The notes: generated by a model from the sequence alone, not told the origin. DNA of 64,000 nt from Harmothoe impar (GCA_947462335.1 OX381709.1:68874609-68938608); one strand, 5' to 3'. Counted from the stretch's first letter, positions 24,268 through 34,723 are shown. Made by a program: numbers and translations.

Positions 24268-27200
24268 CTAGGTAATTGCAGTCCCTGGGTTCAATCTAGG
24301 ACTGCGTCTCACCCCTTCTGGGTGAGGTTTTAGGTACCTGGTGACGACAGGGGCCTTTTCGGACGGTGAGCGGGCCACACTCAACGTCTTCCCCCTGCGC
24401 TTCCCTTCGCCTGCCGAGACTTTGGATTTCTTACCCACCGATCGTTTTGGCGAGTTTTCGTCCTGCACCTTCCGTTTCTTCGGGCGTCCCACCCCACGTT
24501 TTACAGCCATATTCTTTATTTCTTTCTTCATCTGATTTAATTCATCCGTCCCCATTTTGAACATTTCCGCGGAGTACTCCCTTCCTTTCCACGGTTTCAG
24601 CCGATCAACGTTGGATTTCTGATTCCTACCATGCGTATCCCTCATTAGCACAGTATTGTCACTGATCCGCTGTGTGATCCGCCAAGGTCCATCCCAATTA
24701 TCACTTAATTTAATCCCTACTAACGGTTCATGGTACCTGCCTACCAATTCTCCCACTTCGTATCTTCTAGTCTTAAGATTCGTGTCATAACCGACCTTCT
24801 GCCATTTAGCATTCTTCTGTAACTCTTGTCTAACCAATTCGTATGCATTTTTAAACTGTTCTTTCAGAGCCTCCACAAACATTATCTGACATGGTACCTC
24901 CGGGTTCATTCCTACTACCCCAAAAACCAGATCCGCGGGCATGATCAGATCCTCCCCGAACACTAGTAAGTTAGGGGAACAGTTAGTGCTAGCATGTACG
25001 GTGCTGTTATAGGCATGACATACAAAGTCACATTGTTCATCCCAGTCATCCATTCTCTGATTTACTAGTCCCTTTAATACTTGTATCAGGGTTCGATTAA
25101 ACCTTTCTACCTGTCCATCACTCTGCGGCCGGTATGGATTAGTACGAGTCTTACAAATCGCTAACTGATGGCACATCTCCTGCCACAAATTTGATTCGAA
25201 TTCCCGTCCCTGATCGCTGTGTAACATTAGTGGTACACCCAGATACAGGATCCAACCTTTCACCAGCGCTCGAGCACATGTTGCAGCCTTATGGTCCTTC
25301 ATCGGAAACACTCGTGTATACTTAGTGTAATAATCCGTCACCACCATCATACAAGTATTACCTTCGGGAGTCGTTACGAATCCGGTTATAATGTCTACAG
25401 CCACTCTCGCGAATCTCACCCCGAATAGTTCCTGGGTTAGAGGCATCTTACCCATTCCGCTTCCCGTCTTACTAGTGCAACACCTGGGGCAGGTCTCTAT
25501 CCATCTCAATAGATCCGTACTCATTCCTGGCCAGTAATATTTCCTTCCTAATCGTTCTAAAGATCTCTTCTTCCCGAAATGTCCACTGGTCTGGTGTCCA
25601 TGGCAGAAGAACATTATGTCCCTCCGCATGGCTGTTGGTATCACAATCTGTCGGATCCGATTTCCTAAGGCATTTACCTTCCAACGGTACAGTGTATTCT
25701 GTACAATTTCAAGTTCCTCCCATTGTGCAATTAGTCTACGGATTTCCCTGTTCTCTAATGAAATTGCGGGTCTTGCCGGTCTTCCTCCTGCCTCTAACAA
25801 TTCCTTCATTCGCTTACAATTCGGATCCTTCTCTTGAAATGCTCTAATCGATTCATCTCCCCATTCTAATACACTTGGTTCCATATTCCTATACGGATGC
25901 CTCACCCCAGCTAAAACAGCATTGTGTGCCCCACAATCGGTACAACCAGTGTTCTGACATTTCCTAATAGGTATTCGTGACAAAGCATCCGCATTGACAT
26001 GTTTCGCACCCTTCCTATGTTGTATCTGACTATGATCCAATCCAAATTCTGACAAATGAGCGAGCCATCGTCCGATCATTCCTTCTGCATCCTTGAAGTT
26101 CAATAGCCACCTCAATGATGAATGATCCGTTCTCAACGTAAAGTCCGATCCCCACAAAAAGTGTTTGAACTTTTTAGTGTATACAACCACCGCTAGTAAT
26201 TCTCTCTTGGTCGTACAATAGTTCCGTTGCCCCTTATTCATCGTGTTACTTGCAAATGCTATGGGTACCTCTTCCCCATCCTGTACCTGAGAAAGGGCTG
26301 CCCCTATACATTCGTTACTGGCATCCGTGTCTAAAATGAAATGGCCATCCCGAGTCGGATATCTGAGTACCGGGGTTTCCTTGAAAAGGTTCTTTATCTT
26401 TCGGAAAGACTCCTCCTGCTCTAAACCCCACGGAAACACTTCCTTCCTTCTCCCCGGCGTCCAGTGTGACAGACTTTGAATCGGATAACTCAGTTTCGAA
26501 TAACCGGGCAAGAAATCCCGATAGTATGAACAAAAACCCAAGAACGAGCGCACCTCCTTTGGACTTCTAGGTGCCGACCATTCCATTACCGTTCGAATCT
26601 TCTCCGGATCTGCCTTCACTCCATCCGTTGATATGATTCGTCCCAGATAGTTGATACTCTTATGAAACAAACTACATTTCTTCGGTTTTAGTTTCAACCC
26701 ATTCGATATAATCCGCTTCAATACAACCCTCAAGTTTTCTAGACAATCTTCGAATGATTTCCCGAATATTATGACATCATCCAAATATACCAAACATTTC
26801 TTCCATAAGATGTCGCTCAATAAAGTCTCCATCATTGCCTCGAATGTGGCCGGGGCATTACATAACCCAAAAGGCATCACATTATATTGGTATAAACCAA
26901 TATGGCTCGAAAACGCGGTCTTCTCCATATCATCCTCCTTCATTCCTACCTGCCAGTATCCGGATTGTAGATCAATCGTACAAAACCATTTATTTCCGCC
27001 CAGGGAATCAATAGTCTCATCTATCCGAGGGAGAGGATAGGAGTTCTTCTTGGTCAATCCATTCAACTTACGATAATCGATACAGAATCTGATGCTTCCA
27101 TCTTTCTTGGTTACCATACATACCGGGCTACTCCAAGGGCTCGTACTCGGGACAATCACCCCTTCTTTCAACATCTTTCCGATTTCTTCCTCAGCCACCA

Positions 27201-28455
27201 CTTTCTTGGCTAGAGGCAGTCGGCGGTATGGTATTTTGAAAGGTTCCGCATCCCCAGTCTTTATACAATGCAATACTTTATCAGTCCTCCCCAATGGTTC
27301 TCCTGGTTTTGCGAATGCCGTCGCACATTCCTCCAGTACGTTCCTTAATAAACCTTTCTGCTCGTCACTCTCCAACGCGGAATCCTTCAACAATTGATTC
27401 ACTCCCTCTTCCAGTTCAGGTTTTTCACTTATACTGCATATGTCCATTCGACTACCGGTGACCGCCTCCGCGAGTACAACCTTGCCTATTATAGTGCCTT
27501 TATTTAGATATACAGTCTTCAAACCCGGATTGGTCACAGGAGTTACTGCCCATGAGGCATTTCCCACCAAAGTGTCTGCTGACTCCAATCCCTTCTCTTT
27601 CAACATTTCCATGTCCGGTTCGAATACTCCCGCTTGACCCCTAAAACATCGGATGGATGACATCAAGACATCACAGGCCGTTCCGGGCGGTATTTTTACG
27701 GTTTGTGCTACACATGCCATTCCACTAACATTCTTGGCTATACATTGGATTCGGTCTCTATACGGATGGTTCAACTTCAATTTGCCCGTAACCGGGTCCA
27801 ATATAGCGCCATATAATGACGCGAAGTCCATTCCTAAGATTCCAACATCCTCTATCTCCGCCACCGTCGGTGAAAATACGTATTCCCTTCCTCCCAATAC
27901 TACTATCATACAAGTCCTACCAAATGTCGGTATTTTGCTTCCGTCGGCCCCACATGCACTTACCCTCGTTGTGAGGTCCTCATCCATGTCGGACACCAAA
28001 TCGAAGAACTTCTTGGAGATAACGGAGTGGCTAGCCCCACTATCTATCAAAAAATCTCCCAACCTGCCATTCACAGATACCGACACATACCATCTCTTCC
28101 CGTCCAACACAGACGGATTACTAGCGAATCTCTTGATATCAGTTTCCAACCCAAGATCGAACCCATGGTTCTTCAAATAATTCAGACACGGATGACCTCG
28201 GGGAAGGCGGATGCCACTTACTCTGGTCAACTCCTCTATCCACCCGTCCTCTGTACTAGTGTCCGGTTTCCCGGTTCTGCTCCCCATGGCAATTTCTTCA
28301 CTAGTCCCCCCAGCCCCACACGATTCTGGCCCTTCTTCTTGACCCGTGCTGCTGGGCGATTGGTCGGTACCTGATTCAAATACATTCGCGTCGAAGGCCT
28401 TTTGGCAACTTTCTACAGGGGTTATCCGTTTGCCGTTACTAATAACCCCCTCTAA
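24268..28455 (-). CDS. pol: Gypsy Pol: protease, RT, RNase H, integrase
   Basis: Polyprotein that copies and integrates the element. The frame is open from just upstream of the slippery site at 28455-28461; its first ATG is at 28287. Numbered from that Met (1339 residues): protease DSGA at 82-85; RT with YLDD at 501-504; RNase H acidic residues D653, E696 and D721; integrase zinc motif H896/H903/C933/C936; integrase catalytic triad D965, D1025, E1061; a GPW (GPY/F-like) module near 1215; and a basic C-terminal tail with an AT-hook-like GVGRPKKRK. No chromodomain is recognisable. All catalytic residues are present and the frame is uninterrupted, so the copy looks competent. Expression is probably by -1 frameshifting from the zinc-knuckle frame. 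Confidence 0.95.
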   Translation of the reverse strand, partial: LEGVISNGKRITPVESCQKAFDANVFESGTDQSPSSTGQEEGPESCGAGGTSEEIAMGSRTGKPDTSTEDGWIEELTRVSGIRLPRGHPCLNYLKNHGFDLGLETDIKRFASNPSVLDGKRWYVSVSVNGRLGDFLIDSGASHSVISKKFFDLVSDMDEDLTTRVSACGADGSKIPTFGRTCMIVVLGGREYVFSPTVAEIEDVGILGMDFASLYGAILDPVTGKLKLNHPYRDRIQCIAKNVSGMACVAQTVKIPPGTACDVLMSSIRCFRGQAGVFEPDMEMLKEKGLESADTLVGNASWAVTPVTNPGLKTVYLNKGTIIGKVVLAEAVTGSRMDICSISEKPELEEGVNQLLKDSALESDEQKGLLRNVLEECATAFAKPGEPLGRTDKVLHCIKTGDAEPFKIPYRRLPLAKKVVAEEEIGKMLKEGVIVPSTSPWSSPVCMVTKKDGSIRFCIDYRKLNGLTKKNSYPLPRIDETIDSLGGNKWFCTIDLQSGYWQVGMKEDDMEKTAFSSHIGLYQYNVMPFGLCNAPATFEAMMETLLSDILWKKCLVYLDDVIIFGKSFEDCLENLRVVLKRIISNGLKLKPKKCSLFHKSINYLGRIISTDGVKADPEKIRTVMEWSAPRSPKEVRSFLGFCSYYRDFLPGYSKLSYPIQSLSHWTPGRRKEVFPWGLEQEESFRKIKNLFKETPVLRYPTRDGHFILDTDASNECIGAALSQVQDGEEVPIAFASNTMNKGQRNYCTTKRELLAVVVYTKKFKHFLWGSDFTLRTDHSSLRWLLNFKDAEGMIGRWLAHLSEFGLDHSQIQHRKGAKHVNADALSRIPIRKCQNTGCTDCGAHNAVLAGVRHPYRNMEPSVLEWGDESIRAFQEKDPNCKRMKELLEAGGRPARPAISLENREIRRLIAQWEELEIVQNTLYRWKVNALGNRIRQIVIPTAMRRDIMFFCHGHQTSGHFGKKRSLERLGRKYYWPGMSTDLLRWIETCPRCCTSKTGSGMGKMPLTQELFGVRFARVAVDIITGFVTTPEGNTCMMVVTDYYTKYTRVFPMKDHKAATCARALVKGWILYLGVPLMLHSDQGREFESNLWQEMCHQLAICKTRTNPYRPQSDGQVERFNRTLIQVLKGLVNQRMDDWDEQCDFVCHAYNSTVHASTNCSPNLLVFGEDLIMPADLVFGVVGMNPEVPCQIMFVEALKEQFKNAYELVRQELQKNAKWQKVGYDTNLKTRRYEVGELVGRYHEPLVGIKLSDNWDGPWRITQRISDNTVLMRDTHGRNQKSNVDRLKPWKGREYSAEMFKMGTDELNQMKKEIKNMAVKRGVGRPKKRKVQDENSPKRSVGKKSKVSAGEGKRRGKTLSVARSPSEKAPVVTRYLKPHPEGVRRSPRLNPGTAIT

Positions 28456-28625
28456 TTTCCCGATTCCTCCTCCTTACGTTCTCTCCATACGGGTTTCTCT
28501 GCAGTACAAGACGAGGCGAAATGCCCCATTTCTTGACATCGGAAACATTTAATAGTTGATCGGTCCGTTCTCGGCTTTCGTTTAACCTCCATCATATCTT
28601 TCATCTGTTTCATCATGGCCTCCAT
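28452..28625 (-). CDS. Nucleocapsid-type zinc-knuckle frame of the gypsy element
   Basis: A 57-codon open frame from ATG at 28625 to TAG at 28454-28452, too short to stand out in a length-filtered ORF search. It carries one CX2CX4HX4C knuckle (CFRCQEMGHFASSC) at residues 27-40 after a Met/Lys-rich helix, typical of retroelement nucleocapsids that bind genomic RNA. It is in the same frame as gag, but gag stops at 28772-28770 and five in-frame stops lie in between. It may therefore be joined to Gag by removal of an intron or be translated separately. It ends exactly on the slippery heptamer leading into pol. Confidence 0.75.
   Translation of the reverse strand: MEAMMKQMKDMMEVKRKPRTDRSTIKCFRCQEMGHFASSCTAEKPVWRERKEEESGN
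28455..28461 (-). promoter_or_regulatory. -1 ribosomal frameshift site G GGA AAT before TAG
   Basis: On the minus strand the zinc-knuckle frame reads TCG GGA AAT TAG. The heptamer GGGAAAT fits the X XXY YYZ rule in the correct zero frame, and a one-base slip backward places the ribosome in the pol frame (AAA TTA GAG). The stop codon directly abuts the heptamer. Slippery-site rules are established; use of this site is inferred. I did not model a downstream stimulatory structure. Confidence 0.75.
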
Positions 28626-28769
28626 TTTTTTTGATATGAGAAAGTATAAATATACAATCCGTCTATTTATACTGCATAGGAAAAGAACTTATACAGCTCG
28701 ATGAGTGATCCTATACAGTCAACTTATTTGTCAAATTTACAGAATTTCACATTTTATAAGTATATACAA

Positions 28770-31016
28770 TTAGAGTGTTATACGACGCAACCTATCATTA
28801 CACATGATCTTACCCATACTCGTTTCTTCCGGAGCATTACTGCTGGTGGATTCAACTTTGTTTTCTATGGGTTTCTCAACGGATCTGACGTGAGTATCTG
28901 TTGGAGTAGACCTTTTCTTCCATCGATTTTTGTTTTTTCCGTCCACTTTGACCCCAGCAATATGTTCGTCTTCCGAATCACCGGAGGAATCATCTCTGTC
29001 CTCCTCATGTACTGCATGTACCCGACTCTGCGGTACGAACCCTGCTAACAAGCGATGTTTCTTTTCAAACTGGTCCAATGAAACAAACAGATCAACCATG
29101 GATGTGCCTCGAACCCATTCCTTTTGTACTAATTTTGCATGTGCCGGATCCCTCAATCCTTTAATGTAGTGCGTGAATAATTCGTCCAAAAAATATTCAT
29201 CATCACGCCTCCAGTTCGGTCTAGCCTTCTGGAGCAATCGTTGCAGCTCGAGTCCATAAATTTTCGGAGATTCCTTCGGTTTCTGGGTACGAGATTGAAA
29301 CTCCTGCCATGGGTCAGTTGCCACTAGGGTGCCGAATAGATAAGTCGCCGAATTGACCAGTTGGTCGTATGTACCAGTGTCTCCATATATCAACCGCCAC
29401 TCATCAACAGCAATCCGACCCGGGCCCCCGTTCAGCCATTTTATCAATGGTCCCAGTGAAGCATTCTTATCCCATCCGTGATATTTGTTATCATCACAAA
29501 AGTCCTGATAACTCTCCTTCCAGTCCAGCCCATTAAATTTCTTCGTTTCTCGGATCGGTTTCCTCGCAGCATTGGCACTCCAAACCAGGCGATCCGACTG
29601 CCTCTGACTCCAGTCCATTATTTCCGCTGCCTCATCCCCCTTTCGGCTACAACAATCTACGCCCATGTTTTGGATACAAGGATCCGCGTCATAAATCGCT
29701 GCTGTGGCGGGGGACATTGAAGCCCGTCTCGTAAGTCTTCGTTTCTCAGCAACCGATCCAGCATTCCCGCCACCACCCGTCGTGCCTGTTGTACCCTGAT
29801 TGGTACCATTACCGGTGGTGCCCGTATTGTTTCTTCCGGGATGCTGAGTCTGACTAGGGTTTGTGGTCTGGCCGGAGTTAAAACTGTGCGGGTCTATCGG
29901 TGCTGCACCTGGCATAGCGTACTGGTACGTGACGTTATATATCGGGGCTCCACTTGGCGGTTGCGGACCACTTATTGTGTCATCCGCAAACGGGTTCAAC
30001 GATCCGTAGCTGTGATTCACCCGGTCTTTCGGAACTTCCCGCGGCGTAATGTCCCTCGTGTCGGTATGACCAATGGTCACTCGTCTATTTGAGTCCTGGT
30101 CGGTATGATATCGGCCTTCCGTTACATTTGACATGCCTTTCTCACTAGTAAAAGGGTTGAAACCTTTCAGAATAGGCTTCGGAGTCGATTGGGCATCAAC
30201 CTCCTGCTCCTTTCGTTCCTCCTCCAATGCCATCTGGTAGGCCAGAAAAGAATCGGTAACCTCCTCTTTCCGTTTTCTCAACTCCTCCAACTCCTCTTTC
30301 GCTAACCTTCGTTCCTCCGTAATTCTCTCTTTTTCTACTTCATAATCTTTAAAAAATTGCAGCGCGTCCGCCTCTTTTTCCTTACGTTCCTTTATAATGG
30401 AATTCATTTTCACGGACTGTCGATTCACCTCAATTTCATACTGGTCTCTCAGACTTCTTGACTTCTTTGCCTCTTCTCTATCCTTCTCTAAAATCATCCG
30501 CTCCTGCTCCATTCGTTTTCGAACGGAGTTCTCCTCCCCCTTCTGTATTGCTAGAAGTCTCTGTTGCTCAGCCAGTTGACTAGCGATGTAATTTTTGTCA
30601 CGGGATAACTGTTCCGTTCCTTCCTTTAACCCCATCGTGATCCTTCTGTTCGCTTCAATCTGATCATCCCTATCTTTCATCAATTGTACCAACTCGTCAT
30701 TCATGGCACTATACTGTTGCTGCATGATGCGTTGATCGGCCCGTACTTTCTCCTGGTATATCCGGTCCTCCTCTAATCGTCTCTTCCGATCTCTATCTTC
30801 CGTCTTCTGACCTATATCGAACATGCCCGGCGTAATCAAGCCTAACGAGTCCATTAATTCCCGTCTCGCGGTTCGTTTTTCAGTTGGGGTTTGCATTTTC
30901 GATGCACTGGCCCATACTCGATCTATATTCCTCAGACTGCAATCTAGTTCCCCATCCTCTAACGATTCCTCAATTCTCGATTCCCCCTCCCCTTCTTCTG
31001 GTCGGGCCTCCGCCAC
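28770..31016 (-). CDS. gag: Gypsy Gag with long N-terminal coiled coil
   Basis: Structural protein of the element, 748 codons from ATG at 31016, a short leader after the primer-binding site. Residues 65-275 form a long Glu/Arg/Lys-rich coiled coil; 385-420 is a Gly/Thr/Asn linker; about 485-660 looks like a retrotransposon capsid (WKESYQDFCDD, then FQSRTQKPKESPKIYGLELQ); an acidic then basic tail follows. At 748 residues it is long for a gypsy Gag, mainly because of the coiled coil. The zinc knuckle expected at the C terminus is absent from this ORF and lies beyond a stop, in the frame at 28625-28452. A consensus donor (GGTAAGA) overlaps the last codons at 28813-28808. Confidence 0.9.
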   Translation of the reverse strand: MAEARPEEGEGESRIEESLEDGELDCSLRNIDRVWASASKMQTPTEKRTARRELMDSLGLITPGMFDIGQKTEDRDRKRRLEEDRIYQEKVRADQRIMQQQYSAMNDELVQLMKDRDDQIEANRRITMGLKEGTEQLSRDKNYIASQLAEQQRLLAIQKGEENSVRKRMEQERMILEKDREEAKKSRSLRDQYEIEVNRQSVKMNSIIKERKEKEADALQFFKDYEVEKERITEERRLAKEELEELRKRKEEVTDSFLAYQMALEEERKEQEVDAQSTPKPILKGFNPFTSEKGMSNVTEGRYHTDQDSNRRVTIGHTDTRDITPREVPKDRVNHSYGSLNPFADDTISGPQPPSGAPIYNVTYQYAMPGAAPIDPHSFNSGQTTNPSQTQHPGRNNTGTTGNGTNQGTTGTTGGGGNAGSVAEKRRLTRRASMSPATAAIYDADPCIQNMGVDCCSRKGDEAAEIMDWSQRQSDRLVWSANAARKPIRETKKFNGLDWKESYQDFCDDNKYHGWDKNASLGPLIKWLNGGPGRIAVDEWRLIYGDTGTYDQLVNSATYLFGTLVATDPWQEFQSRTQKPKESPKIYGLELQRLLQKARPNWRRDDEYFLDELFTHYIKGLRDPAHAKLVQKEWVRGTSMVDLFVSLDQFEKKHRLLAGFVPQSRVHAVHEEDRDDSSGDSEDEHIAGVKVDGKNKNRWKKRSTPTDTHVRSVEKPIENKVESTSSNAPEETSMGKIMCNDRLRRITL

Positions 31017-31037
31017 GATGACCTGCTATCTCGACTG

Positions 31038-31049
31038 GTCACGGCACCA
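31038..31049 (-). other. Primer-binding site, probably tRNA-His
   Basis: One base inside the 5' LTR the minus strand reads TGGTGCCGTGAC. This is complementary to the 3' end of eukaryotic tRNA-His (GTCACGGCACCA including CCA). The match is 12 bases; tRNA identity is from memory of the tRNA-His acceptor stem. Confidence 0.65.
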
Positions 31050-31050
31050 A

Positions 31051-31352
31051 TGTAGAGTTTAGTATTTTACGGTCGCAGAATAAACAACTCGGAAGGTTCT
31101 TTATACGTTCTGGATGCAAAGAGAGAGAGTTTTATTCACGTTTCCTACTACAGTAATCTAAGTTCGGTTCTTGTTCGGGACGAGACCTGATGAGGTCTGT
31201 CTACCACTGAGCCTTCTGGCCTTATATATCCCACCCTACCCGATCGCAGCGCCCCCTTTATCAACACTCGCGCCCTCTGTATACGGGTCACGAACTAGCA
31301 TCTTATGGTGGTTTACATAACTGCGATCCGAGTGGGATTCGAGTCCCCTACA
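31051..31352 (-). repeat. 5' LTR of the gypsy element
   Basis: 302 bp, identical by eye to 19867-20168. On the minus strand a TATATAA box lies at about 31228-31222 and an AATAAA signal at 31136-31131, giving a plausible U3-R-U5 order. The target duplication AATAG follows at 31353-31357. Confidence 0.95.
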
Positions 31353-32100
31353 ATAGCCTCATTAACTATATTTTCCGCTTTGATACTCTAGTAGATGCCG
31401 GCCCCTTAAGCTGTTCAGAACCAAAGGTATAGAGCCACAAAAATGTGTGAGGTGCAAAACTTTGCAATAAGGCTGTTTTTCACGTGATCGGGCCAATGTG
31501 AACGTCTCTGACTGGGTGCCGTCTTTTACCAGGTGCCATCTTTGACCTCCTTGATTGAAAATGGTTTATTTAGGGAAGATGAAGATAAAAATGGGCCACT
31601 AATTCCTAACTTAAATTGTTATAACATCCAGCAACCTTTTCAGCCCATTTATATCTTCATCTGTAATAAATAAATCGTTTTCTATCAAGAAGATTAATTT
31701 CGTGAGACACAGCCATAAGCATCTAATATGGTAGTAACGGTCGAGAATGTGGTACATAGTATCGAAACAGTAGTACTAAAGCAAATATGAGCAAATGAAT
31801 AAATATTTATTTACATATACATACCAATAGTAGTGTATTATCTACCAACCGAAAGTGTGCTTCGGCAGCACTGTTACCAAAAACACTCAATTGGGGTGCC
31901 CTACTGCAAGGAACAGGCTGAATGTGCCGAACACCCTTCCTCCATAATCCAATGATGACCAACAAGATCCAGCCAGGCACACAGAACATGACACCAGAGT
32001 CCTCCTGTGTAGGCATTGACGACACCAAATTGCATTTCAGCGACAGCAAATCCCAGAACTACCCTCATGCCATTAAATATTTCTAGTCCCTTCAGAGTAA
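31353..32100. repeat. Tandem unit copy D, right part
   Basis: Weak continuation of the array: 31930-32010 resembles 1495-1570 (TAATCCAATGAT.ACCAAC, then an AGAACA..ACA.CAGAG word). It contains a degenerate foldback MITE at 31470-31715. No gene seen. Confidence 0.35.
31470..31715. mobile_element. Degenerate foldback MITE
   Basis: The left end is eroded (AGGCTGTTTTTCACG) and keeps two or three copies of the TCTCTGACTGGGTGCC word; the right end CGTGAGACACAGCCA is intact, but its inner repeat array is lost. It is flanked by TA at 31468-31469 and 31716-31717. The AT-rich core matches the cores at 57686 and 58473. Confidence 0.65.
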
Positions 32101-34723
32101 CTGTAAGCTGGATGATTTACTTCCAACAAGACGAAATCTTTCCTTATAAGAAGGCCATACTTTAGTATCACATTGCAGAAATAGACCTGCTGCTGCACAA
32201 CCAATTACAAAACTAATACAATTACAAAAGTGAATATGCTACCTTCCAGAGAAACGATAAACATGATACATTGCTTTCTAAGCTACAGTTTGAGGCTATT
32301 CATATTCTAGAGTGGACTGCTTTAAAAAAAATATTGTTTGCAAATGCATTTTTGGAAATCTTTAGCAAATCCTGTTTTTAAAATATACGAAAATGTAATT
32401 GTGCCTTATGATTCGGGACAGAAACACCTTTGACTACAGTGCTAACTCTGAATCTATCTTGTCCGGTAATACCTCGAAGAAGCAGTCTTACCAAGATGCA
32501 AAAGAGGACAACTATAATGTAATACCTCTGTTGTTTCTATGGTGATACAATACTTGCTATAAAAACAATTTCCTAATCAAAGTTGTTCTCTGTGACATGT
32601 TTCTACCATTACTGGCATGCAATTAGAAATCCAACTCTCGACTTGGAGATTCACCCAGTATGCAAATCAAAAGCATCTAACATTGCACCAATTGGGCAAT
32701 TGCGTAAATTCTAAACATGGTTCCTTGAGCACTGTCTAGTGAGGAACACTGGTTACTTCTCACCATGTGTAAAAAGAAGCAGGATGCAGCCGCAAAGGTT
32801 CTCATGAATGTAAAAACCCTTGGCAACCAGCACTGTCCCCTGTGGGTGCTTTAGATGGGGTCAGCCATCTCTGCTTCCTCTCAACTTAGAGAAACAAATT
32901 TTCATTGAGAGAAGGAGGTTGTGGGTAAAAATAATTTGGTTATAGTCCAGTACTGACCATATTACAACCAGCATATTTGATTGGACATTGGATTAGGAAG
33001 AGACAAGAACATGGCCTATATTCTTGGGGCCTATATTCAGGGGGCCTTACCTCATGGGGCCAAATATCTGAATGGGTTACATTCTGGGGGCCAATCATCC
33101 AGGGGCCCTTATCCCAATTCATGTTTTTCAACTTGAGGCAACATGTATTCCTTGAGATTTTAGCACAGATTCTCCTGTAAGAGAAGACTTTCTTAGTGCC
33201 AACTGTAAGGTGTGCATCCATTCTCGACATCCGGGCAGGGATATTATGCCACCTTTTCTTTATTCACCCAACCCCACTTCCTTCCTGACATCGTCCAATG
33301 TGGATCCATTGTTCATGACATTATTGTCCTTATCTACAGGTTGACAGTAACACAATGACGTGAACAGCCAACGGAAAGGGCCATCCAAGGAAAAAGTCCA
33401 TATCAAAACTGATAGGTCATAAGTTTTCAAGCGATATGTGTGGCATTAGCAGGCACTGTAAAATGCCAATATATTTTAGAGATATCTAATTACCTTACAC
33501 GTATGGAAGCTTTTAACCAAATATAAACTTTTCTAAGCTGGCCTACTGTATTCCACATTGATAAGTAGTTAAGATCAATTTATATTTCAAGTAATATTCT
33601 AACATGTCTGACGATATGGGTCCCCCTAGAAGGTGTCTTACAAGGGCTGAAACAGGGCCTTCTTTTTCAAAGTGTTTATAAAGCACCAGCACTGATACAT
33701 TGCACTTTCTACCATTCAGTGAGCTCACTGCTCTGTCCAACACTAGTAAGTGGGGACTAGATAAAGTCTTTCACAAATATTTACTAGTGATCCCAAACAG
33801 GGGGAGGTAATAGCATCCACTATATTTTGTTCTTTTCACCATAATGGAAATTTTGATTTATTTTTGCAGTCACCTGGAGTTGATGTGTTCAATCGTGTAT
33901 GGCTCATTTTTTATGTTGTGACTGTAATACGTCTTCTCTGGCCATTCCTGCATATGGTTACACATAAAATGTAAAATATCAATTGATTTATAGTGGGTAT
34001 GAGTGATGGATTGGGATAGAAGAATGTAATTGAAGGAATATATGAAAAGTTTCACTAGGACTTTTCTATTTGGAGGTGTATGGATCACTCGTAGGCACAC
34101 TATTAGAACACTTGTTATGAAACACTTGCAAGTCATGTTCTATTTCCAGGCTTATTCATCACACGTACCTCTATAAATCATTCAAAATTTACCGTTCCTT
34201 GTGAAACACCTTTCAACTGGCGGAAGTAAAATCCCTCGCTCCTATTTCAAAGTTTACACATGTAATTCTCTTGCAGCTTCTACTGTTGACTTTCAAACAT
34301 CATAATAATAGTATTATCTGGATGATGTTCACATTCAAAGGACGTACATAATTATTACTCTCATTTCAATGCTCCATAATGTCTTACTGTTGATCAGGAT
34401 TTGTTATACAAATAAAGCTTATCATCGTGCTCTCCTATTACATCAGTCACATTCACAATACAGATATGTGGCTGTTTGAATTGTTAGCTAAGAGCATAAC
34501 AGACAGGTCCACAGCTTCTCTCCTCTAATTATAATTCACGATCATTGAATGTCATGACATCCGCCGGTTGCGTCTCCCTCCAGGGAGAGGGACGCAGGGA
34601 AGCAGGGACATCCGGTGTATAAAACAAACCTAGCATACAAACAAAGACAGTATTCTTATCTATTGATAGGAATTGAACAAACAACAACCTCAGATATAAT
34701 GGGTCTGTGACTATGGGCTGGTA
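32101..34723. other. No gene seen
   Basis: AT-rich, with scattered short ORFs. Near 33020-33110 the word GGGGCC recurs six times at irregular spacing. At 34560-34605 a GC-rich hairpin can form around GCGTCTCCCTC and GAGAGGGACGC. Neither supports a gene call. Confidence 0.5.

Larger units (their letters stand above)
19867..31352 (-). mobile_element. Ty3/gypsy LTR retrotransposon with a third large ORF
   Basis: An 11,486-bp element bounded by two 302-bp LTRs that read as identical, and flanked by AATAG at 19862-19866 and 31353-31357. Minus-strand order is 5' LTR (31352-31051), primer-binding site, gag, a short zinc-knuckle frame, pol (protease, RT, RNase H, integrase), a 430-570 bp spacer, ORF3, polypurine tract and 3' LTR. 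The RT-RH-IN order defines Ty3/gypsy. Identical LTRs and long open frames imply a very recent insertion. It splits tandem unit D. Confidence 0.95.
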
